A DNA stretch of 11,964 bases from Paraglomus occultum (taxonomy: Eukaryota; Glomeromycota; Glomeromycetes; Paraglomerales; Paraglomeraceae). The translations under genes and the position numbers were made by a program. This document shows positions 1-9,389 of the stretch, one piece after another; the stretch's first letter is position 1, and each line of letters starts with the position of its first letter. The notes under the pieces are model-generated. The model was not told where the DNA came from. It worked only from the letters and a program-made list of their open reading frames with translations, and did no database searches. The stretch lies in contig CAJVPJ010001140.1 in the NCBI GenBank assembly GCA_910592205.1, positions 1 to 11,964 of the forward strand, written 5' to 3'.

Positions 1-544
1 TGCAAAATTATGCCTATATCGGGCCATCAAGTGTCGCTCCTGCGCCGCTGTTGAGTAACGTTCTTTGAAATTACCGGAATCTGTGCTGCGCCATCGATTG
101 GCCGATCGGAAATCACTGAGGAATACGTCATCCATAAGCGTCGATATGACAATGGCCTCTGTTGCATGATTATTAATGATTACTTTAATCACCCTCTCGA
201 AGGTCGGGTAGTGCATTGCCTTTTCAATGAGATTTGGAATACAAACAGTCTGCCAGGTGTTAATGTGAAACTGCCGTCCATTCTCAAGGTGCATATACAA
301 TACATCCTCAATTGCCATCCCACAAATATAAAATACAAAGGCAAACCATACTAGGATGTCTGTTGAAAATGCATCAGAAAAAATTGGGCGATTATGACAA
401 GTAATGTTGGGTCAGAAATAGTTGAGACTAGCTGGACGTTTGACTGGCAATTTGTAGATTACCTGACAAATTCCAATTTCTCAATAAATATAATTGTTGT
501 GCACATTCCTTTTTAGGGCTTTGCTCTGCCATGAATAAACCCAT
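1..544 (-). CDS. Unknown membrane-anchored protein, N-terminal two exons, cut by the left edge
   Basis: I do not recognise this protein. Two exons join in phase: exon 1 at 463-544 ends with donor GTAATC, and exon 2 from 359 to the edge follows acceptor TTTCAACAG. The split codon gives Asp. Exon 2 stays open for 359 bases to position 1 and its residue mix looks like real coding sequence. A short soluble N-terminus (MAEQSPKKE) is followed by one hydrophobic segment (ILVWFAFVFYICGMA), then a soluble part with EKAMHYPTFERVIKVI and a basic Arg-rich stretch (FKERYSTAAQERHLMARYRH). This suggests a signal-anchor or type II/III membrane protein. The in-frame ATG at 542-544 directly follows a TGA; a second in-frame ATG lies at 530-532, and neither has a purine at -3. 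Coding seems certain; the function is unknown. The C-terminus lies outside the window. Confidence 0.6.
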
Positions 545-1243
545 TCATTTGGACACATTTTTCAACAAAGGTTGACATTGTTTCTGACAGTGTGAATATA
601 GGAGGGCATGGTGAAAATACGTCATTTATTCGGTTTGTAGAAAGCCGACGGTTAAATTTATTCCAATTTACAATAACGCTTACAATAATTTATTTTTACA
701 TCAAAAACTTTAAGCGCAAAACGCCAAGATTGGCTGGGCAACTGTAAAATAAATCGCCGTCAATCTATCTTTCTTTAGGCGGTTGGTCAACCGAGTCAAG
801 AATTAGCCACAGACTAAGGAAATATCGTAATGTTAGATAATCTGTTATTAATCTAAGAGAGCAATAACACAAAAACAAAACTCTCTGGCCTTCTACGAGC
901 ATAGCATGCATTTATGAGATTTTTACATTAATAGATGTTTCCTTTAAATGAAGGATTCTTGGACTACATGTTCTTTCAAGTGCAAGCTCTAACTCTGGGA
1001 ATCTTTAACTGGCTTTGACGTTCCGTATCAGGACTCGTAATGTCTTCATTCTGCTTTTTTAAAAATTCGCAAGACGATTGATATTGACGGAATTCAAAAT
1101 TTTCACGTGCTTTTGTGCAAAACTGTGATTTTAAACTATAAACAACACTATGTTACACATTAATTAAGCTTATTATTCGCGTAGAAACTATCTGAAAACA
1201 ATATGTAACTTTAACATTGTGCTAATGTAGTACGGTCGTGCTG

Positions 1244-1249
1244 TATAAA
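1244..1249 (+). promoter_or_regulatory. TATA box-like element (TATAAA)
   Basis: A perfect TATAAA lies 111 bases before the ATG at 1360 on the plus strand. That distance would fit a start site about 30 bases downstream of the box and an 80-base leader. In DNA this AT-rich the hexamer is expected by chance, so it supports a promoter only weakly. Confidence 0.2.
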
Positions 1250-1359
1250 TCATTTAGAGAGATATAGGCAGGAACTCGCAATAGACGTTCCCGTGCTCGG
1301 ACCAAGAGAAAAGCTCGCATTCCCATTCTACAATTATTTTCTCAGTAAATGTCTTCAAG

Positions 1360-1446
1360 ATGTCGGGTTATGAGGATCCAAGAAAAAAGCACGTTGCATC
1401 CCGTATTTTCCATACAATCGTTCAAGCTTATGTACTGATTGCATGA
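1360..1446 (+). CDS. Candidate very short ORF or first exon (28 codons)
   Basis: The ORF starts MSGYEDPRKKHVASRIFHTI and ends in a short hydrophobic stretch (VQAYVLIA) before TGA. The ATG has A at -3, and a TATAAA lies 111 bases upstream. The polar basic start followed by a hydrophobic run could be the beginning of a small membrane protein whose later exons I could not join: GTACTG inside codon 24 is a possible donor, but no downstream exon is convincing. An overlapping ORF of similar length begins 11 bases earlier in another frame. It is unrecognised and may be chance. Confidence 0.15.
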   Translation: MSGYEDPRKKHVASRIFHTIVQAYVLIA

Positions 1447-1858
1447 GAGGTCTTAAGCCATTGATAAGTGTGTCGCAATTTTTATTGGCCAGTTATAGTA
1501 GTGATTTTCACAGTTATTAATATCGACCTACATATTTTATTATTAACACTAACTTTCCGTCGACTGCAAAAAAATACATTTCAACAGTAAAAGGACTCGC
1601 TCAAAATTTGCATCATGTTTAAGCCTTCATATTAAAGATAAAGAGAAAAGGAAGAAGATAATTAAAGCGCAGTCAGGGGGAAAAAATAAAGGACCAAATA
1701 ATACAAATGATACATATGGTGATATTTAAACGCTGCTCACAGAAACTGTGACTTGGTATACGTGTGTACATATATATATTCTCACCCCTCCTTATTTATC
1801 CATCTCTTCCCTAGTTAGCGGTTTCCGCTATCTAATCTCGGTAACCATTCAATACTTT

Positions 1859-3580
1859 TCACATCCTCCCAGCTCCACTAAGCGATTCAGCATCCATAAC
1901 TTCTGAACTCCTCGACAACAATTTAACAACGACCAGATACAGAAAGACCAAGAATACCATCAACCATCTATGCCATTGATCAGCAAGACGTCGTTGCATT
2001 GGATTGTTCCGGTTATTATTGCCAACAACTTGGACATTCCGAATATTCTGGCCATTTACATTTCTATTCACACCAATATTACCATTCCTTGATGCGTCAG
2101 ATGGTTGCAACTGTCTGATGTTCTGCCGATTATGTAGTTGATGTTGTGTGAGAGCCTGTTTGGTCGTTTTGGATGATGGGGGAGACTTTGCTGAAGACGA
2201 AGAAGAGGAAGGATGAAGAGGGTAGAGAACTTCTACTGATATCGCTTCCGGTATGCAAAGTTCAGGAAAAACCTCTGGGGAAAGGGCAAAACAAGGGATA
2301 AGAAAATATGAGTAACGGCAAAATGGAATAGAGTGCAAAGACAAAGATTATATACTAAAGTATCAAATATTCAATGTACGCAAAGTTTACCTTTAAACAT
2401 TTTATTGTTTAGATTGTGTTGATGTGATCGTGAAGCATATATTATTTTATCTGCATCGGTGGTCTTGATGCTGCCTGTAGTGGCCTCGTCACTGCACTGT
2501 TGTTATTTAAACCAAAAGAATAATTAATAAAGAAATATGAAAACACATATCAACTGCGTTTAACCTAATGCGACTTTCGCTGTTTATACCATAAAACTAA
2601 GCAGTCCATTCAATATAGTGGCAACGCTCCAACCGGGGTTCCAGGAACTTGGATGGAAATCGGACATTGACAGACATAACCTTGCTTCAGGGAGAAATCT
2701 TCCTATAAGAAGAATACCACCATATAAAAAGTGAAATTCAGCGTTTGCATAGAAGAAAAGAAAGGTTATTTAAAATAATTACGAATTAAATAGAAATTTA
2801 ATAAAAAATGTATGTCGAGAGAGCAAAAAGTTTCATACCAGATGGTGTTGTCATTCGAATGGAAGGTGGTTTGAACGGATACTCTGATGGAAAGACAATA
2901 ACACCTGGATAAAAAAAAATCGATTAAAACGTGATACTGAATTGTGTTCAATTATAAGTAAAAAGGCGTTGCACTTGCCGTGATATTCTCCGTTATAATA
3001 AGGCGTCTCGGGTGGGCCACGGATCACATAATGCCTGCCGAAATCAAAGATAGTCAGAAAACATGTTATTCGTGAAATGTATTCTTTTTTCCACTAAATT
3101 ATTAACATGGTGTCTATAATACAATAGACGTGTATTACTTCATGAAGCCTATTCTGTATGTCTTCATCTTAAATACATTCTCTAACAATACAATCATCCC
3201 AACAAGGTCCATATATTACTTTTCTCGCGCTCTCGTCTACAATCTTTTCAATTCCATCATACATAAATCTATTCAATTCCAATTCCCCCCACCTTCAACC
3301 AAGTATGGTTATCGTTCGACTTGAGACCAGTAGACCCGGGAGATGGATACTCAATAATCTCGAGACTTACCATTCTAGAATATTGTTTTCCAAAGGCTTT
3401 GCCAATAGGTACGGCGGTGGATTCTAAAAAAAGCAAAGTTGACTAGTCGTTAGAACCATAATCTTCATTGCGCCTTCGCACTTCTGTTCCATACCGTTAT
3501 TCGACTTGATCTCGCCAACAAACCTTCTGAAATGCAGCATACTCTTTCGTAAGTCGCCTAGTAGCAGCTTTGGTAGCCAT
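1859..3580 (-). CDS. UBC6: Ubiquitin-conjugating enzyme E2, Ubc6/UBE2J family, tail-anchored in the ER membrane
   Basis: This E2 takes ubiquitin from E1 onto its active cysteine and, with Doa10-type ligases, marks misfolded proteins for ER-associated degradation. Seven exons join in phase: 3524-3580, 3371-3423, 2979-3034, 2839-2904, 2590-2702, 2391-2496 and 1859-2274, giving 288 residues. The start [19 protein letters not shown] matches the family N-terminus. Next come [29 protein letters not shown] and [14 protein letters not shown]. The catalytic site is [20 protein letters not shown], with Cys about 87, the same position as in yeast Ubc6. The usual E2 HPN motif is replaced by TPSGRF, typical of this subfamily. 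An Asn-rich linker (about 200-250) leads to a membrane tail, [17 protein letters not shown] (254-270), and about 18 lumenal residues. Intron 3 (2905-2978) begins GCAAGT, a GC-AG intron; the other five are GT-AG. The ATG lies only 85 bases below the stop of the neighbouring candidate gene. Confidence 0.96.
2905..2978 (-). other. GC-AG intron in UBC6
   Basis: The 74-base intron starts GCAAGT and ends CCAG on the minus strand. It splits a glycine codon (G in exon 3, GT in exon 4), so that YNGEYHG continues into [10 protein letters not shown], exactly as the E2 family requires. No GT donor nearby would keep this alignment. GC donors are a known minor class and usually have a strong consensus otherwise, as here. 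Confidence 0.85.
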
Positions 3581-3665
3581 GTGAAGTAATAACGGCCGGA
3601 GAGATGTAATAATACAATACTATTGTGTTGATTTTCCAAAGCGGTAAATATTATCACACTATTAT

Positions 3666-4427
3666 TCACCACACAGGGTTGCTTTGTACGGGAAAAATAA
3701 ATGCTATCCAACCAGCGACAGCAAACGTAACATAAACCTGCCAGAAAAAAAGTATTGTATTAGGAGAGAGAGTATATATATAATGTAGATACGATATAAG
3801 AGGGCGAGGGAGCGAAACGTAAAAACTGTATGTAGGTACGAAAAGAGTAGAGAATGATGGGCTGGGTTCAGGGCTGTTTGGGGAATTGGTATACAGATTC
3901 ACATGACTCTGATGTTGTGGCAAAATGAAAAATGAAAATTGATCGTGATGCATACATAGTATCTGTTCTTTAGAGTTTCCCTATTCGATAAACGCCGACT
4001 TGTATACCAGAAAGAAAGCCAGAAAGGTCTTTTTAAGAATGCCTTGACCTCTTTCTTTTCTTTCTTGGATCATAGTTATCCAAGTCGAATTCCAAGTTTT
4101 GCTTCTATTACTATAAACAGTAACCTCAATATATGGAGATCAGCCATCAAGCAGATCATAATTGCTTTTTCTTTGTTCTGTTAGAATTTATTTTTAGCAA
4201 TTGCTCGTCGCTTCAACAATCTCGTGATTTGTTAATAAGGTGAGCTGCTCACACGTTACTGGGATTAATTTTTACGGCAAAACCGAAAAAAGGCGGGACA
4301 GAAATCAAAGTTAAAATTCCTATAGAATAAATGTCATTTCGTTGCACCACTTCTTCGCTACCTGTCTTTCGTTGCGATGTTTTTGAGATATCATCGAAAG
4401 TCAGATTTTGTTGCACCTGTCGGGCAT
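3666..4427 (-). CDS. Candidate membrane microprotein of about 41 residues
   Basis: Three pieces join in phase: ATG at 4425-4427 with exon 4417-4427 (donor GTGCAA), exon 3956-3998 (donor GTATGC, acceptor ATACAAG), and exon 3666-3737 (acceptor CTGGCAG) ending in TGA. The product begins MPDSRRLSNRETLKNRYY, then has one membrane segment, VYVTFAVAGWIAFIFPV, and a short tail QSNPVW. Basic residues before a single helix followed by a tiny polar tail are typical of small mitochondrial or ER membrane subunits. I cannot name a family. The last two exons are the best supported. The first is only 11 bases with a weak donor and an intron of 418 bases, so the start may lie elsewhere; the middle exon frame is also open upstream to about 4070. 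It is unrecognised but worth keeping. Confidence 0.35.
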
Positions 4428-4552
4428 AATGGTGGAGGTGTGTAGAACAGGGAAAAAGAATTAGAGATGCACGTTTGTGTCCAGACTAACAAATGAAACG
4501 GTATGCGCACTTTATTTTTTGCACTATTATCATCCGGACAGTCCTGTCGTAA

Positions 4553-5133
4553 TTACTCCAGTCTTCCCTCTGCTCCGATCGTTTGCTCTCGCTTCATCCT
4601 CTCGTCCTGCACTATAAATCCGCAATTAATCTCATTTGGAGTTTCGCTTCGCTCTCGATGCTATCTGTACAATCAGAATATTGAATTTTTTTACCTTCTT
4701 CCTGTTATTTTCCAACATTCTCTCCCTCCACCCACGCATAATTCTACTTTGTGTATCTGCACGTGCGGATGGCGGCTGTGCTGTTTCATCAAAGGCAGAG
4801 AACGAGGGCGAAGGAAGTCGCGCAGGTAAAAGGGCTGCAAATATAAGACTGTCGCCAGGAGACGACTATGCGAAAAGCAGCGAAAAAAGCAAAAGTATAA
4901 CGAATTAGAGAGTTGTTGTAAATATCCACGTTATCACATATGTTAGTAGGTTGAAAGACGTAAATTTACAAGGTGTGAATTATCATTTGATTGGCTAAAT
5001 TCGACTGTATGCTAAATTCTCTAAACATAGATTTGCCGTTATTACCTGTTCGTCCCGAGTTCAGATGATTGGGGAGAGGGTTGAGATGTGAAGGAGACGA
5101 AGAAGGCAATGTAGGCAGGTTTGTTGGTTCTTG
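4553..5133 (-). CDS. Unknown Pro/Ser-rich then basic protein, 5' end not resolved
   Basis: Three exons join in phase: 5046-5133 (donor GTAATA), 4695-4834 (acceptor TTTGCAG, donor GTAAAA) and 4553-4606 (acceptor GTGCAG, stop TAA). The product starts in a Pro/Ser-rich, disordered-looking part (NLPTLPSSSPSHLNPLP), continues with LPSPSFSAFDETAQPPSAR, and ends in a charged helix-like part (SRIMRGWRERMLENNRKK, then DERMKREQ). The two larger exons have marked coding bias and higher GC than the flanks, and their phases agree across a 211-base intron. No in-frame ATG exists in the first exon given, so at least one exon is missing upstream. The last exon is short and less certain. I do not recognise the family. 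Confidence 0.4.
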
Positions 5134-6126
5134 CTTTAGAGTTGGGACATGTTAATTGATTAGCTGAGGCACAGATTTTCGCGTCCGTTATTATTACGGT
5201 AACGTCTAACTCAATTCTTACGTGCGTATCAGAATACCTTTCGTTTACGATTGCCTTTGATATTCTATGTAATAAATAAGCGCTTAGATACTATTACTAA
5301 TTAATATAATGGAGCATGTTTATTATACCTTGCGAAGGGTATTCTCTTCAGTTCTTCCCTGGCATTACTATATTTGGCATATTTCTACAATATGTATGAT
5401 TATTTGACGCGCATTGAGCACGCGTATATCGATACTGGTTGTGTACATATCAAACTCTGTCACTCACCAAGTCGTTTACTTTTTTTTTTTAATAATTCAA
5501 GTATTTTCCAAGAATAAAGAAGCTCTAATCGCTTGCTCGAAACCAGTATTGTCTGAGTTATTGGTGTTTTTTTTCAAAAAAAAGTAATGCGATGTGATCT
5601 CCTCAACTACCAACTCTCCCTTCAAAGCATTCAATTAAAATATCAACATTGTATTATTAATTTTGTCAACCATTTCCTGAGTGAGTGTTTATCCAATCGA
5701 GCCGGTTGTTCCTCCAATTGAGCCATATTTGAGTGCTTCTTTTCGTCCCCTTAAACGCGAATGTTATTGGTCATTGGCCCCGCGCTCGTTAATTCTCTTA
5801 ATGATTCGCATTATCAACATATCACGGGACACGCATATCCCATAACATTCCTCAACTGAATACAACCAGAGGAAAATCTGTCCCCGTTTATAATAATTCG
5901 TCACAATTGTTCCCATGGATGGCATTCAGGTAGTACATAAACCAACTAACTGAATCGTGCCTGTGTTGGAGCATAGAGCGAAAATGTGAAATCCTAATTG
6001 GGTCTAATAGACTCTTGTTATTAGAGATATGATATTGGCACCTTACTGTTTTCACGACAGAAAAGGAATATGTAATTTTGAAGAGAGCAAATTTTTATTC
6101 CAAAAATTTATCGTTCATTTATAATA

Positions 6127-6237
6127 CGAGCTTTGCTCGAGTGTTAATTCCGAAAATCGGGAGGAAACCTTTTTTCTTTAAAAACCAAAAAACAAACGAA
6201 AATATAACCAAAATTTACACTCACTTTAGAGAGTGAG
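6127..6237. other. Cluster of three small hairpins downstream of the large membrane protein gene
   Basis: CGAGC TTT GCTCG (6127-6139), CCGA AAA TCGG (near 6153-6163) and CTCACT with AGTGAG (6220-6237, six-base loop) are perfect short inverted repeats within 110 bases. They lie 280-390 bases beyond the stop of the gene ending at 6516. They could be in its 3' untranslated region. Each is short enough to occur by chance. Confidence 0.25.
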
Positions 6238-6321
6238 CTTTGAAAGTAGATAATACACGTACGATCTTACTAATGCAAATTGATATTAGTGGTATTGCGC
6301 TTTTTTGCGAAAATGTAATGA

Positions 6322-6356
6322 TATAATAATGATAATAATAAAAAATAATAATAATG
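6322..6356. repeat. AAT/GAT-rich trinucleotide microsatellite
   Basis: Imperfect runs of AAT units, broken by GAT and a short A tract, fill this stretch of the spacer downstream of the 6516 stop codon. It is a simple-sequence repeat with no sign of coding. Confidence 0.8.
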
Positions 6357-6515
6357 ACGTGCGAATAATTTATGCTTTATACAGACAGCTATTTACAAGG
6401 TATCGTCTTTCTATATTTCAGTAAACCGTTTTCCCGCTTGCCGTTAAAATACATTTCTCATCCAGAGTGTGCCATCCATTTGAGCCATTTCGTCCCATTG
6501 TCTCCTTCAAAAATC

Positions 6516-9301
6516 TCATGTTGTCCCTTTCCCCCACACGTCTCCAAGCAAATCCTCAAATCCTCCTCCGTCTACTGAAACAATGTCAACTTTTAATATT
6601 GGCTGCGTGCCAGGTGATGATTGAGTGTGATGGACTGTAGAGTTCGGTTGAGTTGATGAAGAGGGTATTGGAGCAGAGCGAGATGAAGTTGAGGTATTAG
6701 TATTGGAAGACAAAAATGGTGATGCAGTATTGGATTGGGGGACAGAATGCTGTGATGAAAATTCGAGCGGGGAGGAAATTTGTTGAGACTGTGTAATGGA
6801 CGTAGGCGTGATTTTGGTGTTTGAAAATGATGGGTTGGAGTATCGTGTGGACGTAGAAAGTGTTGGTGTGAAATTAAGCTCATTATTAGCACCACCATTG
6901 GCCCATTCCCCTTTGCCTTTCGACCCTAAACTCGCAGTACTTCCACCATTTGTATTTCGTCCTTTGAAAAACCTTCTTTTAGTACTCGTCGTACTTGTCG
7001 TACTTATCGTACTATGTGTGCTATGATTATCTGACACCACCGGGGTCAGAGAGTTGCTGCTGTGAGATGAAGGCAAACCCGGAGAGGAGGTCAAGGAGGC
7101 GACGGAATTTATGGCGCTGTTTGTCATTACCAGAGTATCCGACTGAACATCCGCTGAAGTGCCAACATGAAGTGGTAACGACAGGGATGCCGGTATGGAC
7201 GCGTGAGCCAGCGAGGCAATTGTTGTTGTGGATTGAGAATGAGCGTTTGGATCTTGGTTCACAGAGGTGACAGTATTATTACTGTTCGTAAGACTGTTGT
7301 TGATATGAACACTATGAGTACTATTGTTAGTGTTAATATTAACATAGCCATTAACACTCCCATTCGATCCTGGATGATTATTGTTGTTATTGTTATTATG
7401 CCCATTACCGCTTGCTGTTTTACTCTTAAAGAAACCTTTCCTTGAAGATAGCTTCGCTACAGATCCACCATAAGTTGTATCACTAAGGCTTCCGCTTTGG
7501 AAATTTGCATCATGCGATGCTGTCTTTGTCATATGTACCGCAACTAATTTTGCGGAACTTGTACTGTTTGTTGGAGTAGGGGGTGGTATAGTAGTTGTAG
7601 AATTATGTTGGAGCGCGGTGGACGAAGGAGAGGCTTGAGAAACGGACGAATTAGCCAGTTGGTTTGGATATTGATTTGCTACCGTAACAGATGAACTGGG
7701 TGTTTTATTTCGAAACAATGCACCAGCCCATTGTTTCGCCCATCCTATGCGTTGTCGGACAGCCCTATTGAATCAAGTCATGTTAGAACTCGGGAATGGC
7801 GGTGGCGATCATGTCGATACGCGATGTACTAGTAACTTTCTCTTCCATAAACTAACTCACCTTTTAGCCATCGTAACGTTGACTTTACCCGAATTCTTCA
7901 TGAGGAAAAGCATCACGCAATTGCTCAAAAATAGCAACACGAAAAACAAGTCCCAAGAGCATAAGCGAATTATGAGAAGGTAAATCGATAAAATGAATAG
8001 CACACGCCGGCGTTGTCGGACGAAAGAAACCTCGCGTAACACTGAATGAAATTAAAAAAGAATGAATGACTTGTCTATATAAAGCGTGTTTGCAACATCC
8101 CTTTCTCCTTCTCACTCACAAGGTGGTCATATAAGGACTAAACCACCCATATCTATTCTCCTAGTAACGGTCTTCCCCTTTCACAATTTCCCTCCGTTTC
8201 ATTTCTTTTGTTCTCACACATACCAGTCAGAGAAACTTTTGTATTAGGCTCAATTTCTGGATACGTCAATAAAGCGATGAAATGCAGGGGAATATTTAAA
8301 AGTCCCGGATCTTTATTTCCCTGATGTGCAACGTTATTCCTCCGGATTTGTTTTTCAACAACCGGTCCTTCGACCCATTGCATTAAGGAATCCATGAGGT
8401 TTGTAAGAAAGGGCCAGTAGTCTTCTATCGAAGAAGTAATTGCGATGTTGGATGCTGCATCAGTGGGTGAAAGGGTCGGACTGCTTTTGCGCTTATCACG
8501 ACGGGACTTGGCGAGTGATTTATCAACATGGTTGTCACGACCCTCGCCGCTAGACGAGTTATCCTCATCGAACTCGCTCACGTCGCTAATCCGTGCCATA
8601 TCTTCTACTTCATTGTGGCATAAACCATCTTCTACGGGAGCGGAACTACGCTTTTGTGGAGACATATCAGACGACGAAGATGCAATACCATCTTTCGTGA
8701 CTTGGTCGGCTTCGACAATATCAAAAGCTTCAACAGACGAGGCACCGTCCTCGTTGGAATCGGATGAATCTGATGCATAGCCGTCTTCGTCTAGGTTATC
8801 AAGCTAGAACAACAACAACAAGAAGAAGAAGAACAACAACATAAGTATACCTACATTCATTATGATTGTAGCATTGACTGCCAACTTTTGTACTATATCC
8901 CGTGTTTTTAATGTGAACGTTATTCATACGTCTTTTTCTAAAATCTCATTCTTCTAACGTGCAACACATACGTTATTCTTCTCAATCCAAGCCCTGACTT
9001 GCTTCAGTATCTTTTTCGAGGTCTTTTTCCCCTCAATTTCGGAAATAACCTCATCATGAAGTATTGCAAATGATTCCTGAGCCTGATTATAGTCATCACT
9101 ATGGGCGACTTATGATTATATTGATGAGATAAGGAAAATAATTGATATACATGCGTTAGACGAATGGTTGGGCCGTGCGTCCGGAAAGGCATTAAAAGCG
9201 ATCAAGAGAGAGTTCCACTAGACTTGACAAACAACAGCCGAGAGACATGTACTACGTGGGTCATCAACCCAAAATGCCGTGTCGTGGTTCTGTCGACACA
9301 T
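6516..9301 (-). CDS. Unknown membrane protein with hydrophobic hairpin and long Ser/Thr/Asn-rich tail
   Basis: I do not recognise a named family. Exons 8972-9108, 8224-8803, 7861-8041 and 6516-7764 join in phase (introns 8804-8971, 8042-8223, 7765-7860). With a provisional first exon at 9256-9301 (MCRQNHDTAFWVDDP) the product has 730 residues. Order: a charged helical part (FAILHDEVISEIEGKK, KILKQVRAWIEK, about 20-61); an acidic Ser-rich part (DEDGYASDSSDSNEDG); a part with EDYWPFLTNLMDSLMQWVEG and LLNIPLHFIALLTYPE (about 165-245); a basic stretch (REVSFVRQRRR) leading to a hydrophobic block (VLFILSIYLLIIRLCSWDLF and onward, about 268-302) that could be two helices or a hairpin; then VRQRIGWAKQWAGALF, and about 400 low-complexity residues with an Asn run near 440. 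The hairpin layout resembles ER-shaping proteins, but that is only inference. The first exon is uncertain: its acceptor is AAG and its ATG context is poor. Confidence 0.8.
8808..8840. repeat. AAC/AAG microsatellite inside an intron
   Basis: AAC units, then AAG units, then AAC units again, lie just inside the 3' end of intron 8804-8971. Read on the minus strand this is a GTT/CTT tract that ends directly in the acceptor TTCTAG, so the microsatellite also serves as the pyrimidine-rich tract of that splice site. Confidence 0.85.
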
Positions 9302-9380
9302 TGATTGTCAATTGAGATTATTAATGCGACCTCTGTACTGTTACATTGTCAAGCTTAGCCGTAATTTTATCTCTTCTTGA

Positions 9381-9389
9381 ATATTATAA
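9381..9389 (-). promoter_or_regulatory. TATA-like element upstream of the provisional start at 9301
   Basis: On the minus strand the sequence reads TTATAATAT about 80 bases before the ATG at 9299-9301. The spacing is reasonable for a fungal promoter and gives slight support to that start. In AT-rich DNA the match is weak evidence. Confidence 0.2.

Larger units (their letters stand above)
545..1858. other. Spacer of about 1.3 kb between the left-edge gene and UBC6
   Basis: This stretch is AT-rich and carries many stops in the frames I read. It must hold the promoter of the left-edge gene (minus strand) and the 3' untranslated region of UBC6. The only coding-like trace I found is a 28-codon plus-strand ORF preceded by a TATA box, listed separately. 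A short TA/TG-rich run lies near 1758-1780. I saw no tRNA, transposon ends or long repeat. Confidence 0.5.
5134..6515. other. Spacer of about 1.4 kb with possible unlinked exons
   Basis: On the minus strand, 5329-5384 reads KYAKYSNAREELKRIPFAR between a TTGTAG acceptor and a GTATAA donor, and 5238-5264 can follow in phase (ISKAIVNE). A strong donor, GTGAGTG, lies at about 5461-5467. These may be 5' exons of the Pro-rich gene, but I could not join them to 5133 in a consistent phase. A 44-codon open stretch (with EEITSHYFFLKKN) lies around 5500-5640. Between 5640 and 6515 I see no gene, only small hairpins and an AAT-rich run, probably the 3' untranslated part of the next gene. Confidence 0.3.

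Noticed and set aside
166-354. Plus-strand ORF of 62 codons
   Set aside because: It is antisense to exon 2 of the left-edge gene, which has better coding character and a matched splice junction.
3130-3324. Plus-strand ORF of 64 codons
   Set aside because: It lies entirely inside UBC6 intron 2 on the opposite strand, with low-complexity AT-rich composition.
4244-4480. Minus-strand open frame with QQNLTFDDISKTSQRKT
   Set aside because: It looks coding in part but falls in the proposed first intron of the microprotein gene, and no acceptor and donor pair joins it in phase to either neighbour.
4503-4908. Overlapping plus-strand ORFs, one with a signal-peptide-like stretch
   Set aside because: They lie opposite the phase-consistent minus-strand exons at 4695-4834, and the longer frame (4636-4908) has no ATG start.
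6796-7445. Several plus-strand ORFs
   Set aside because: They are antisense to the long low-complexity exon 6516-7764. Their length follows from the repetitive codons on the other strand.
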